15,441 nucleotides of DNA from Bacteroidota bacterium (GCA_023411265.1 JAEYOX010000067.1:1-15441); one strand, 5' to 3'; positions 1-6,964 are shown, counted from the stretch's first letter. Notes: generated by a model from the letters alone, not told the origin. Numbers and translations: made by a program.

Positions 1-30
1 AAAAAGAAACAAATTATTACAGAGAATTAT

Positions 31-38
31 TATATTTG
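31..38 (+). promoter_or_regulatory. -7 box (TATATTTG) of the yceI-like gene
   Basis: This is a perfect match to the Bacteroidota/Flavobacterium -7 consensus TAnnTTTG. Transcription would start near position 43, giving a leader of about 17 bases before the ATG at 60. No convincing TTTG-type -33 element lies about 19 bases upstream, where the window is nearly at its edge. Confidence 0.6.
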
Positions 39-59
39 TTTATTGATAAAAAAGAAAGA

Positions 60-650
60 ATGAAGAAATTATTTTTACTGACATTATTGTTATTCAGTGT
101 AACCTTTGTATTTGCACAAAGAAAAAAAGGAGTTCAGGTTTCAAAAGTACAAACCTCCGATATAAGATGGTGGGGCTATAAGGTGGTAAAATCTGAAGCG
201 ACTTCTCATACAGGATTTGTACAACTGAAAAGCGGTAGATTTTATTTCACAGATAAAGTGCTCACAGGAGGAGATTTCGTGATCAATATGCGAAGTCTTA
301 CCAATACAGATCTCACAGGTGAAGATCAGCAAAAACTGACAGAACACCTCAGAAGTTATGACTTTTTTGACGTGAAAAAATATCCGGTAGCCAGATTTAC
401 CATTACCAAAATTCTTCCTTCCAAAAACGCAGATTACAATTATCTGGTGTACGGAAACCTGACCTTAAAAGGCATCAGAAGAACCATTTCTTTCCCTGCC
501 AACATCCGTACCAACGACCGTTTTGTAGAGTTTCAGTCAGCGAAAATCACCCTCGACAGACAGAAATATAAAGTTTTCTATAAATCGGCTGTCAGAGATT
601 ACCTGATTAAGGATGATATTGATATTCAGATTAAAATGACCGCCAACTAA
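60..650 (+). CDS. Secreted YceI-family (lipocalin-like, polyisoprenoid-binding type) protein
   Basis: The product has 196 residues. Residues 1-20 form a clear Sec signal peptide (MKKLFLLTLLLFSVTFVFAQ, cleavage probably after AQ), so it acts in the periplasm or outside. The rest fits the YceI fold: W-x-G-x-K-V-x-K-S near 38-45, SHTGFVQLKSG at 49-59, the conserved SLTNTDLTGEDQQKL stretch at 79-93, H96-L, DFFDVKKYP at 101-109 and FTITKI at 113-118. YceI proteins form a beta-barrel that binds long isoprenoid or lipid chains; the physiological ligand in flavobacteria is not known. A reading frame continues upstream to a TTG at 36, but that TTG lies inside the -7 box and would spoil the signal peptide, so the ATG at 60 was chosen. 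It appears to be a single-gene unit, with a promoter just before and a terminator just after. Confidence 0.9.
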   Translation: MKKLFLLTLLLFSVTFVFAQRKKGVQVSKVQTSDIRWWGYKVVKSEATSHTGFVQLKSGRFYFTDKVLTGGDFVINMRSLTNTDLTGEDQQKLTEHLRSYDFFDVKKYPVARFTITKILPSKNADYNYLVYGNLTLKGIRRTISFPANIRTNDRFVEFQSAKITLDRQKYKVFYKSAVRDYLIKDDIDIQIKMTAN

Positions 651-670
651 ACAGGCAGGCATCAATACGG

Positions 671-697
671 GAGCAGAAATTTTCTGCTCTTTTTTTT
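671..697 (+). terminator. Rho-independent terminator after the yceI-like gene
   Basis: GAGCAGAA pairs with TTCTGCTC around a short A/T loop (671-689) and is followed directly by eight T (690-697). It lies 21 bases after the stop of the YceI-like gene and just before the hydrolase start, so it should largely separate the two transcripts. Confidence 0.85.
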
Positions 698-705
698 GTC
701 CTGAT

Positions 706-1356
706 ATGAAAAAAATGAAACTGTACATCGTCAGCGGTTTGGGAGCCGATTTCAAAGTACTTGAACGTCTGAAATTCCCTGCCCATTTGGAACCTGTCTT
801 TCTGGAATGGACGATTCCGGAGAGAAACGAAACATTGGATCACTACGTGAGGAAAATGGTAGATAAAATTGATGCTTCAGAACCGTTTTCCCTTTTAGGT
901 TACTCCCTTGGCGGAATTATGGTTCAGGAAATTCACCGCATTGTTCCTGCAGAAAAAGTGGTTATTTTGGGAAGCATCCGTTCTCACAAGGAGAAAGCAG
1001 GGCTTCTTCGCACCGCAGCATGTACGGGAATTGCTGAGTATCTGCCGCTGAAACTTTTCACCCCCACTTTTACTGAAAACCAACTTATTACAAAGATGTT
1101 TGATTCCGGAAACTCAAAATTGATGGAATATTTTACCGTCCGCGATCCGTATTATCTGAAATGGGGAATCGCACAGATATGTGCCTGGAAATCCAAAGAA
1201 AACCCTGAAGTGATTCAGATATTAGGGGACAAAGACCAGATTTTCCCCATCACTGCCTGTCACCCCGATTATGTCATCAAAGGCGGTACCCATCTCTTTC
1301 CGGTGACAAGGCACCGTGAAGTTTCGGCTCTGTTGAAACATATCTTCACAACCTGA
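706..1356 (+). CDS. Small alpha/beta-hydrolase family protein
   Basis: The product has 216 residues, no signal peptide and is probably cytoplasmic. The alpha/beta-hydrolase pattern is visible: an early strand and oxyanion region (LYIVSGLGAD, 6-15), the nucleophile elbow GYSLGG at 65-70 with Ser67, a late acid in ILGDKDQIFP (Asp175 or Asp177), and a C-terminal histidine in GGTHLFP (His196). There is little room for a lid domain. The substrate cannot be read from the sequence; esterase, thioesterase or similar activity is possible. A second ATG at 715 (MKLYIVSG) is an equally plausible start. No clear -7 box precedes it: the T-run of the preceding terminator occupies the place, so expression may rely on read-through or a non-consensus promoter. 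sdaA follows after 54 bases with its own -7 box. Confidence 0.82.
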   Translation: MKKMKLYIVSGLGADFKVLERLKFPAHLEPVFLEWTIPERNETLDHYVRKMVDKIDASEPFSLLGYSLGGIMVQEIHRIVPAEKVVILGSIRSHKEKAGLLRTAACTGIAEYLPLKLFTPTFTENQLITKMFDSGNSKLMEYFTVRDPYYLKWGIAQICAWKSKENPEVIQILGDKDQIFPITACHPDYVIKGGTHLFPVTRHREVSALLKHIFTT

Positions 1357-1385
1357 TTCCAATATCATTTTTCGCCATAATATCC

Positions 1386-1393
1386 TATCTTTG
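1386..1393 (+). promoter_or_regulatory. -7 box (TATCTTTG) of sdaA
   Basis: A perfect TAnnTTTG box ends 17 bases before the sdaA ATG, giving a predicted leader of about 13 bases. No good -33 element was found at the usual spacing. The identical octamer also precedes alanine dehydrogenase (6479-6486, minus) and the DUF1599 operon (12565-12572, minus). Confidence 0.6.
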
Positions 1394-1410
1394 TTATTCA
1401 TATTGAACTT

Positions 1411-2829
1411 ATGGAATCTATCAGTGTATTTGAAATTATTAAAGTAGGCATCGGACCTTCCAGCTCCCACACCATGGGCCCTTGGAATGCAGCGGGTCTT
1501 TTTCTGGATCAGATCCGAAAATCTCAGGGCATCGAACAGGTGCAAGAGGTTTTCGTGGAATTCTTCGGTTCATTAGCCAAAACCGGAATAGGGCACGGCA
1601 CCGATATTGCCGGAATGCTTGGGCTTTCCGGAGAGGATTTTAAAACGATAGATACTACTAAGGTAGGGGAAAAAACAGAAAAAATAAAATCTTCCGGGCA
1701 GCTCAATCTAGGTGGCCAGAAGATCATTCCGTTTGTTTATGGAAAACACCTCATCCTTAATAAAGAGCAAACGCTGGATTTTCATCCTAACGGAATGATT
1801 TTCAAAGCAGTCTTCTATAACGGCGAAACGCTGGAGCAGGATTATTATTCCATCGGGGGCGGTTTTGTAGCCACGAAGGAGGATAACACGATGTCTGATC
1901 TTTGTATTCGTACGCTTTATCCCTGTCATAAAGGTGAAGATATTCTTAAAAATGTAAAAAAGCTCAACCTTAATAAAATCTCCGATCTTGTTTTTCTGAA
2001 TGAAGAAAGCTGGCGCCCTGAAGTGGACACCCGAAGAGAAGCTTTATACATCTGGGAGCAAATTCGCGAATGTATTTACAAAGGCGTGAACAAAGAAGGG
2101 GTTCTTCCGGGCGGTCTGAATGTTACGCGAAGAGCTCCGTCACTCAACAAAAGCCTTTTGGGAAATAAAAATTACACCACTCTGGAAGAATGGTATAGGC
2201 TGGTGCAGGAAGCAGAAGAAACCTTTACCACCATCAACAAATGGGTGTCCTGTTTCGCACTGGCGGTGAACGAGGAAAACGCCAGTTTTGGCCGTATAAT
2301 CACCGCTCCTACCAACGGAGCAAGTGGTGTGATTCCGGCTGTACTGATGTATTCGCAGGCTTTTACTCCGCATCAAGGCGACGACCATATTGTTCGGTTC
2401 TTACTTGTTGCCGGTGAAGTAGGAACCTTGTTCAAGAAAAACGCTACCATTTCTGCGGCCATGGGCGGTTGTCAGGCGGAAGTGGGGGTTTCCTCAGCGA
2501 TGGCAGCAGCCGGTCTTACAGAAATCATGGGAGGTACCCCCGCACAGGCATTAATGGCGGCCGAAATTGCCATGGAACATCATCTGGGAATGACCTGTGA
2601 CCCGATTGCCGGACTGGTACAGATTCCGTGCATTGAACGAAATTCGATGGGTGCCATCAAGGCCATTACCGCCGCCAACATCGCCATCGAAAGTGATCCG
2701 GAAAAAGCCAGAGTTTCTCTGGATCAGGTTATTCAGAGCATGTGGGATACGGCGCAAAGCATGAATTCGCGCTTTAAAGAGACTTCAGAGGGCGGACTTG
2801 CCATTGCCGTCAACGTAGCAGAATGCTAA
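1411..2829 (+). CDS. sdaA: L-serine ammonia-lyase (dehydratase), iron-sulfur dependent, single chain
   Basis: This 472-residue cytoplasmic enzyme converts L-serine to pyruvate and ammonia using a [4Fe-4S] cluster. The N-terminal part carries the signature GIGPSSSHTMGP (14-24 region) and the domain called allosteric substrate-binding in type 2 bacterial enzymes; the C-terminal half is catalytic. Cluster cysteines are visible in GGCQAEVG (Cys354), GMTCDPI (Cys396) and IPCIERN (Cys407). The protein ends exactly with a cysteine (Cys472). In the type 2 family the C-terminal cysteine folds back into the active site as fourth iron ligand, and its presence here argues that the 3' end is intact. Length matches the one-polypeptide form rather than the split sdaAA/sdaAB form. 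It has its own -7 box and is convergent with the minus-strand gene ending at 2967. Confidence 0.96.
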   Translation: MESISVFEIIKVGIGPSSSHTMGPWNAAGLFLDQIRKSQGIEQVQEVFVEFFGSLAKTGIGHGTDIAGMLGLSGEDFKTIDTTKVGEKTEKIKSSGQLNLGGQKIIPFVYGKHLILNKEQTLDFHPNGMIFKAVFYNGETLEQDYYSIGGGFVATKEDNTMSDLCIRTLYPCHKGEDILKNVKKLNLNKISDLVFLNEESWRPEVDTRREALYIWEQIRECIYKGVNKEGVLPGGLNVTRRAPSLNKSLLGNKNYTTLEEWYRLVQEAEETFTTINKWVSCFALAVNEENASFGRIITAPTNGASGVIPAVLMYSQAFTPHQGDDHIVRFLLVAGEVGTLFKKNATISAAMGGCQAEVGVSSAMAAAGLTEIMGGTPAQALMAAEIAMEHHLGMTCDPIAGLVQIPCIERNSMGAIKAITAANIAIESDPEKARVSLDQVIQSMWDTAQSMNSRFKETSEGGLAIAVNVAEC

Positions 2830-2909
2830 TCAGTTATACAGACGCCCTATTTTCTTTAATAAAAAATATTTAATGGCTAGGCTACATCTAACTCTGACGG
2901 TGATACGGT

Positions 2910-2943
2910 AAAAAAAACCGTAAAGTATGGTGACTTTACGGTT
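2910..2943 (-). terminator. Strong hairpin terminator for the dehydrogenase/unknown-gene operon
   Basis: AACCGTAAAGT (2916-2926) and ACTTTACGGTT (2933-2943) form a perfect 11-bp stem with a 6-base loop. On the minus strand the stem runs into a tract of eight T (plus-strand A 2910-2917), so it works as an intrinsic terminator for the operon whose last stop is at 2967. On the plus strand no T-tract follows, so sdaA may end here less efficiently. Confidence 0.85.
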
Positions 2944-2966
2944 GATCCTATCGGTTTGAATGCTAG

Positions 2967-3485
2967 TTATCTGTTCTTCTTCGACAGTATGCTTACTGTA
3001 ATTGCAGTGACCGCGGCTGCGGCTGCAAGTTTCAGCACAAAATTTTTCCTGTTGTACTTCCATTCTGATGCCCACCCCAGTTCGGCAAAAATATTGGGGA
3101 CATGACCTTTTTTAAAGTCATCAATAATGCCTTCCACAACGCCTACACGGTCGGCAAGCATGAGCGGAAGCCATCTGCCGTAGCTGGATTCGCTGTATTT
3201 AAAGGCCAATTTTCTTATTTCGCCGTTTACTCCTTCCGGTGGCGAAGCGGTTCCGAAAACAGAAGTGACATTGGGTCTTTCAACTGATTTTAGAATTTCC
3301 ACATTTTCGGGCTGCTGTTTCGGCCGTTGCCACGAGTATCCCTCATGTTCCGCATTGGTGCGGTTTTTAATAGGATAAACGGGATCGTTTTCCGGATCAG
3401 CATCAATTCCCCAGCCTTTGATGTGACCGTAATCTTTATTTTCACTTTTTTTAAAGTCGGAGGGTTTTGTTTCGTCTGTATGCAT
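2967..3485 (-). CDS. Conserved protein of unknown function with C-terminal membrane anchor
   Basis: The product has 172 residues and I cannot assign a function. It starts with a polar, charged region (1-60) rich in D, E, K, N and P, with KGWGIDADPENDPVYP at 23-38 and a Tyr/Trp/Arg/Pro patch at 50-55. A more ordered middle follows: VERPNVTSVFG (68-78), SSYGRWLPLMLADRVGVVEG (100-119), GHVPNIFAELGW (127-138) and EWKYNRK (141-147). It ends in one hydrophobic, alanine-rich segment (148-167) and a basic tail (KKNR), typical of a tail-anchored inner-membrane protein facing the cytoplasm. From memory, similar proteins with the G-W-G-I/V-D-A-D-P and N-E-R-P-N-V-T motifs are common in Bacteroidota. It is the second gene of an operon, 27 bases after the zinc dehydrogenase, and ends before a strong terminator. 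The pairing suggests a shared task, which is inference. Confidence 0.85.
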   Translation of the reverse strand: MHTDETKPSDFKKSENKDYGHIKGWGIDADPENDPVYPIKNRTNAEHEGYSWQRPKQQPENVEILKSVERPNVTSVFGTASPPEGVNGEIRKLAFKYSESSYGRWLPLMLADRVGVVEGIIDDFKKGHVPNIFAELGWASEWKYNRKNFVLKLAAAAAVTAITVSILSKKNR

Positions 3486-3512
3486 GTTGTATTTTTTTAA
3501 GTTAAAAAACTA

Positions 3513-4664
3513 TTAAGCTTTTGGAGGTATGAGTACCGTTTTGATACAGCCGTCCAGTTTTTGTGAGAATATATGATAGGCATCCGCCACTTCCTCAAGC
3601 GGGATTCGGTGGGTGATGATTTCTTTCGGGTTTAAGATACCGTTCTTTACATGTTCAATGAGTTTAGGCAAATTTCGTTTCACAGCGGCTTGGTTGGCGC
3701 GGATCGTAATTCCTTTATTGACCACGTTTCCTATCGGTACCAGCGCATCAATAGGTCCGTAAACGCCCACAATGGAAACGATTCCGCCCTTTTTCACTGA
3801 ATTAATAGCCCAATGAAGTGCAGTAGTAGATCCGCCTTGCAACATCAGCTTTATTCCGAGGAGTGTGTTCATAGTGTTTCCTTTAGCTTCACATCCTACG
3901 GCATCGATACAGACATCCGCACCCAGAGAGTCGGTCTGTGTTTTGACGAATACCACAGGGTCTCCAATACTGTTAAAATTATAGGCTTCACACTGGGCGT
4001 ACTTAGCCACAAATTCAAGTCTTTCTTCCAGATGGTCAATTACGATTACTCTCCCTGCACCGAAGAGCCAGGCACATTTCGCTGCCATAATACCGATGGG
4101 TCCGGCACCGAACACCACAACGGTATCGCCTTTCTGAATTCCCGCCATTTCAGCTGCCTGATATCCGGTGGGAACAACATCGGTAAGAAGCACCGCATCA
4201 TCCGGATCCATCCAGTCAGGAATCACAGTAGGTCCTACATCGGCATAAGGAACACGGGCGTATTCAGCCTGTCCGCCCTGGTAACCGCCGGCAGTATGGG
4301 AATAACCGAAAATTCCTCCCACCGCTGTGGCCATGGGATTGGATTCGTGGCAATTGCCGTATAATTCCTGTTTACAGAAGGCGCACTTTCCGCAAGCGAT
4401 ATTAAAAGGCACCATCACCTTATCGCCAACTTTCAGGTTGTGTACTTCGGAGCCGATCTCCACGACTTCTCCGATAAATTCATGCCCGAAGATACTGCCT
4501 ACCCGGGTATCGGGAACAAGACCGTGATAAAGATGAAGATCTGATCCACAGATACACGATCGTAAAACCTTCACGATGGCATCCTGAGGATGTTCTATTT
4601 GCGGCTCCGGCACATTGCGGTCGGCACGTACGCGGAATGGTCCGCGGAAGTTCATTGCTAACAT
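3513..4664 (-). CDS. Zinc-dependent alcohol dehydrogenase, glutathione-independent formaldehyde-dehydrogenase-like
   Basis: This 383-residue medium-chain dehydrogenase oxidises an alcohol or aldehyde with NAD(P). Catalytic zinc ligands are Cys39 (CICGSD), His61 with Glu62 (GHEF) and Asp162 (LLTDVVPTGYQA). The structural zinc site is Cys91, Cys94, Cys97 and Cys105. The Rossmann glycine motif GAGPIG is at 186-191, with an acidic Asp210 at the end of the second strand (VIVID), suggesting NAD rather than NADP. The GGQAEYARVPYAD (130-142), Asp-type third ligand and DAVGCEAKG stretches resemble Pseudomonas glutathione-independent formaldehyde dehydrogenase, but the protein lacks that enzyme's longer inserts, so the substrate stays open. 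It starts MLAMNF; an in-frame ATG three codons later is possible. No clean TAnnTTTG box precedes it; the best is TTATTTTG on the minus strand (4700-4707). It forms an operon with the tail-anchored protein downstream. Confidence 0.9.
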   Translation of the reverse strand: MLAMNFRGPFRVRADRNVPEPQIEHPQDAIVKVLRSCICGSDLHLYHGLVPDTRVGSIFGHEFIGEVVEIGSEVHNLKVGDKVMVPFNIACGKCAFCKQELYGNCHESNPMATAVGGIFGYSHTAGGYQGGQAEYARVPYADVGPTVIPDWMDPDDAVLLTDVVPTGYQAAEMAGIQKGDTVVVFGAGPIGIMAAKCAWLFGAGRVIVIDHLEERLEFVAKYAQCEAYNFNSIGDPVVFVKTQTDSLGADVCIDAVGCEAKGNTMNTLLGIKLMLQGGSTTALHWAINSVKKGGIVSIVGVYGPIDALVPIGNVVNKGITIRANQAAVKRNLPKLIEHVKNGILNPKEIITHRIPLEEVADAYHIFSQKLDGCIKTVLIPPKA

Positions 4665-4886
4665 AATATTTTGATTTTTGGTGAATGATGGTAGTGCTGC
4701 AAAATAAAGACCGCCAACGGTAATTGGCGGATATTTTATGATTTTTTATGAAAGAGATCCAATTCTTTAAAGAAAATAAAGAATGTATTTATATCCCATC
4801 TTATTTCACACCGTTTAGGTGCTTTTACTTTCGTTTGCAACAGCTTTATGAGAGGATCATTAATTCAGTGGCACAGGCTACAACTC
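4665..4886 (+). other. Intergenic region between the dehydrogenase and the DUF4258-like gene
   Basis: These 222 bases hold the inverted repeat at 4711-4730, described separately, and an AT-rich stretch with the weak hairpin ATTCTTT/AAAGAAT (4762-4784). A plus-strand open frame of 51 codons runs from an ATG at 4748 to a stop at 4901-4903 and would overlap the 3' end of the minus-strand gene by 17 bases. It has no recognisable domain and no good promoter, so I do not call it a gene. Confidence 0.5.
4701..4730 (-). terminator. Inverted repeat: probable terminator of the tsaE-ald operon, or operator of the dehydrogenase gene
   Basis: CCGCCAA (4711-4717) and TTGGCGG (4724-4730) form a perfect 7-bp stem with a 6-base loop. 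On the minus strand it is followed by TCTTTATTTT (4710-4701), an imperfect T-tract, so it could end transcripts arriving from the gene that stops at 4887. It also lies 47-66 bases upstream of the dehydrogenase ATG, in the region a promoter would occupy, so a protein-binding operator is the alternative. Confidence 0.5.
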
Positions 4887-5261
4887 TTACTTCACTTTCT
4901 TGAGTGTGTGAAAAGTAGCTTTCTCAGAACATTTCTCGAAAGTGATTTCAAAGCGTGGATTTTTTTCAGGATAATGTAAGAGATAATCGGGGCATGGCTT
5001 TTTCTGGGCATTGCTCCTATCAAAATCCACAAAACCTTTGTTGAGGATGCTGTCCCGCAGAAATCTTTCGTCGATGTTGAGCGTCTGCATTTCTGTCTGA
5101 AAATTTTCCGAATAGGAAAAATCCTTGCTCAGCGTTTCAGCGATGACCCGGCTGTTCGGCAGATAGCCACTGCAGCTTGCCCCTTTCTGGTTCAGAATGA
5201 AGAATACAATGATCAATCCCGGGATGAGTCCGATAAGGAAAAATTTCAATTTTCTCAGCAT
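4887..5261 (-). CDS. Small membrane-anchored protein, probably DUF4258-like
   Basis: The product has 124 residues. Residues 7-24 form one hydrophobic segment after a basic start (MLRKLK), consistent with an N-terminal membrane anchor or uncleaved signal and the remainder on the outer face of the inner membrane. Cysteines are at 30, 90 and 111; CSGYLPNSRVIAETL (30-44), VDFDRS (78-83) and PCPDYLLHYPEKNPRFEITF (89-108) stand out. I recall comparable flavobacterial proteins annotated DUF4258, but cannot verify the family here and no function is known. Its ATG overlaps the alanine dehydrogenase stop by one base (TAATG), which implies translational coupling in one operon. Confidence 0.8.
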   Translation of the reverse strand: MLRKLKFFLIGLIPGLIIVFFILNQKGASCSGYLPNSRVIAETLSKDFSYSENFQTEMQTLNIDERFLRDSILNKGFVDFDRSNAQKKPCPDYLLHYPEKNPRFEITFEKCSEKATFHTLKKVK

Positions 5262-6454
5262 TAGAATAATAATAAATTGATGTCGTGATATGGCAAACCG
5301 AAACGGTCGCAGATGATTTTTTTGGTATGTCGTCCTTTGTACATGTACAGGCTCTGTTTCATTTCACTTTTATGAACGAACATGTTTTCAATACTTCCTT
5401 CCTTGTCGTAGCCCAAAAGATAACTCAGGAAGAAATTGGAAATCGCTTTGCTGGTTGTCCGCGGAATTCTAGATGTAAGATTTGGCAGTCCGCAGTGAAT
5501 GACATCGTGTTTTATAAAGTAAGGATCTGTAAGCGTGGTAATTTCCGTAGTTTCCACCAGATTTCCGTAATCCACTGTCACGTCAATAATCACACTACCT
5601 TTTTTCATATTAAGCACCATATCTTCAGTCACCACCGGAACACGGCTTGCTTCGGGCAAGGCGGCAATCAGTACATCTGCCCTGCGAATGCTTTTTGATA
5701 GTTCTTTAGGGTCTATAATGGATGTAGGAACCCTGCCGTCGATCATCATATGAAGCCTGCGAAGCTTGGAAAGAGAATTATCAAAAACCTTAACGCTCGC
5801 TCCCAATCCTAACGCTGCTTTTACGGCAAATTCCCCAACAATTCCGGCTCCGATGATCACAACGTCTGCCGGACGCACACCCGTAATTCCGCCCAGCATA
5901 TTTCCGTTGGAAAGCGCCAGAAGTTCAGAAGCGTACAGAACGGAAGCAGTGCCTGCAATCTCGCCGATAAGCCTCACCAAAGGCAACTGACTGTATTCAT
6001 CGGAAATAAATTCAAAGGCAATGGCGTTGATTTTTTTTTCTGCTAGCTTCAGGAAATAAGAAGCATCTCGAAGATTGATCTGAAGTGCAGAGATCAAATG
6101 GGCGTTAGGTTTCAGAAAATCGATTTCATCGAAAGTCGGCGGATTGACTTTCATTATCAGATTCTGGCCAAATGCTTCCTTAGGATCGGAAGTAATTCTG
6201 GCACCGGCATCGGCATACTGCTGATCGGTAAAAAAAGAACCTGCTCCTGCTTCGGATTCAATGACGACTTCATGGCCATGCTGTACCAGAACCTGAACGG
6301 CATCAGGAGTGAGGCAGGTGCGGCGCTCTTCCAAACACGTTTCTTTCGGAATACCAATGCTGAACTTTGGTTCCTTCCGAACCACCTCCAGCTTTTCTTC
6401 CAAAGGCATCAGCTCTTCCTCCTTGAAAGGGGTGAAAATAGTTCCGCTGCTCAT
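5261..6454 (-). CDS. ald: Alanine dehydrogenase, Bacteroidetes-type
   Basis: This 397-residue cytoplasmic enzyme belongs to the alanine dehydrogenase/transhydrogenase-alpha family, which interconverts L-alanine and pyruvate plus ammonia with NAD(H). The N-terminal domain has GIPKETCLEERRTCLTPDAV (34-53), with the substrate arginine at 44 or 45, and Lys102 in MKVNPP. The NAD-binding motif GAGIVG is at 202-207, and the catalytic-type aspartate in IIDVTVDYGN is Asp295. The position of the family's catalytic histidine (LHL in classical enzymes) aligns with Gln125 in SALQIN. A leader of about 30 residues before the core and a tail of about 45 residues after the NAD domain make it longer than the usual ~370. 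Both the start MSSGTIFTPF and these features fit Bacteroidetes homologues as I recall them. It lies 34 bases downstream of tsaE with a perfect -7 box in the gap, so it can be transcribed both with and without tsaE. Confidence 0.88.
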   Translation of the reverse strand: MSSGTIFTPFKEEELMPLEEKLEVVRKEPKFSIGIPKETCLEERRTCLTPDAVQVLVQHGHEVVIESEAGAGSFFTDQQYADAGARITSDPKEAFGQNLIMKVNPPTFDEIDFLKPNAHLISALQINLRDASYFLKLAEKKINAIAFEFISDEYSQLPLVRLIGEIAGTASVLYASELLALSNGNMLGGITGVRPADVVIIGAGIVGEFAVKAALGLGASVKVFDNSLSKLRRLHMMIDGRVPTSIIDPKELSKSIRRADVLIAALPEASRVPVVTEDMVLNMKKGSVIIDVTVDYGNLVETTEITTLTDPYFIKHDVIHCGLPNLTSRIPRTTSKAISNFFLSYLLGYDKEGSIENMFVHKSEMKQSLYMYKGRHTKKIICDRFGLPYHDINLLLF

Positions 6455-6478
6455 TTCTTAAATTAAAATCATCTGATA

Positions 6479-6486
6479 CAAAGATA
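6479..6486 (-). promoter_or_regulatory. -7 box (TATCTTTG) of alanine dehydrogenase
   Basis: Read on the minus strand this is a perfect TAnnTTTG box, ending 24 bases before the ald ATG (predicted leader about 20 bases). It sits in the 34-base gap after the tsaE stop, so ald probably has its own promoter inside the operon. No clear -33 element was seen. Confidence 0.55.
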
Positions 6487-6488
6487 CA

Positions 6489-6899
6489 CTATTCAAAAAT
6501 TATGGTGCGGCGGCCATCAGAATTTTCAATCGTCATTACGTGATGGGGGAGGTGCTGCAGTTCTTCCTCGTATATTTCCGGCCATTCAATAATACAGAGA
6601 AAAGCCCGATCCAAATATTCATCTATTCCGATGTCGTACACTTCGCTCACATGCTTCATGCGGTACAAATCAAAATGAAACACCGGTCCTTGAGGTGTGT
6701 GATATTCATTGACAATAGCATACGTGGGGGAGGATACTTCGTCCGTGCTTTCCAGAGCTTTCAGCAGAAACTGTGTGAAGGTCGTTTTTCCGGCACCCAG
6801 ATTTCCTTTCAGAAGCAGAACCGGATATTGCAGTTCCGGCAGAACGTCCGCAACAACTTGATGCCATTCTTCCGGCGAGGTAATGGTGAACGTTTTCAT
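6489..6899 (-). CDS. tsaE: tRNA threonylcarbamoyladenosine biosynthesis ATPase TsaE
   Basis: This 136-residue cytoplasmic P-loop ATPase works with TsaB and TsaD in making N6-threonylcarbamoyladenosine at position 37 of ANN-decoding tRNAs. The Walker A motif GNLGAGKT is at 32-39. The family's SSPTY is at 56-60, HFDLYR at 75-80 and the EWPE motif at 105-108. Length is close to the usual ~140-160. Its promoter lies in the 77-base gap shared with the divergent dnaG gene. It is the first gene of a minus-strand run with alanine dehydrogenase and the DUF4258-like protein; the metabolic link between these is not obvious. Confidence 0.95.
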   Translation of the reverse strand: MKTFTITSPEEWHQVVADVLPELQYPVLLLKGNLGAGKTTFTQFLLKALESTDEVSSPTYAIVNEYHTPQGPVFHFDLYRMKHVSEVYDIGIDEYLDRAFLCIIEWPEIYEEELQHLPHHVMTIENSDGRRTIIFE

Positions 6900-6924
6900 A
6901 AGAATCAGAACGTTTTATTTTCAT

Positions 6925-6956
6925 CAAAAATAATGATTTTATGATCGCTTTGGAAA
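6925..6956 (-). promoter_or_regulatory. Promoter of tsaE
   Basis: On the minus strand a perfect -7 box TATTTTTG (6925-6932) is preceded, 20 bases away, by TTTC (6953-6956), one mismatch from the TTTG -33 consensus. The predicted leader before the tsaE ATG at 6899 is about 20 bases. Confidence 0.6.
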
Positions 6957-6964
6957 CTAATTGT

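Noticed and set aside
36..59. In-frame TTG start upstream of the YceI-like ATG
   Set aside because: The TTG lies inside the -7 box TATATTTG and would add charged residues in front of a textbook signal peptide.
3813..4364. 183-codon plus-strand frame opposite the dehydrogenase
   Set aside because: It is antisense to a gene with intact catalytic and structural zinc motifs, and its product is low-information and His/Ser/Arg-rich as expected from a shadow frame.
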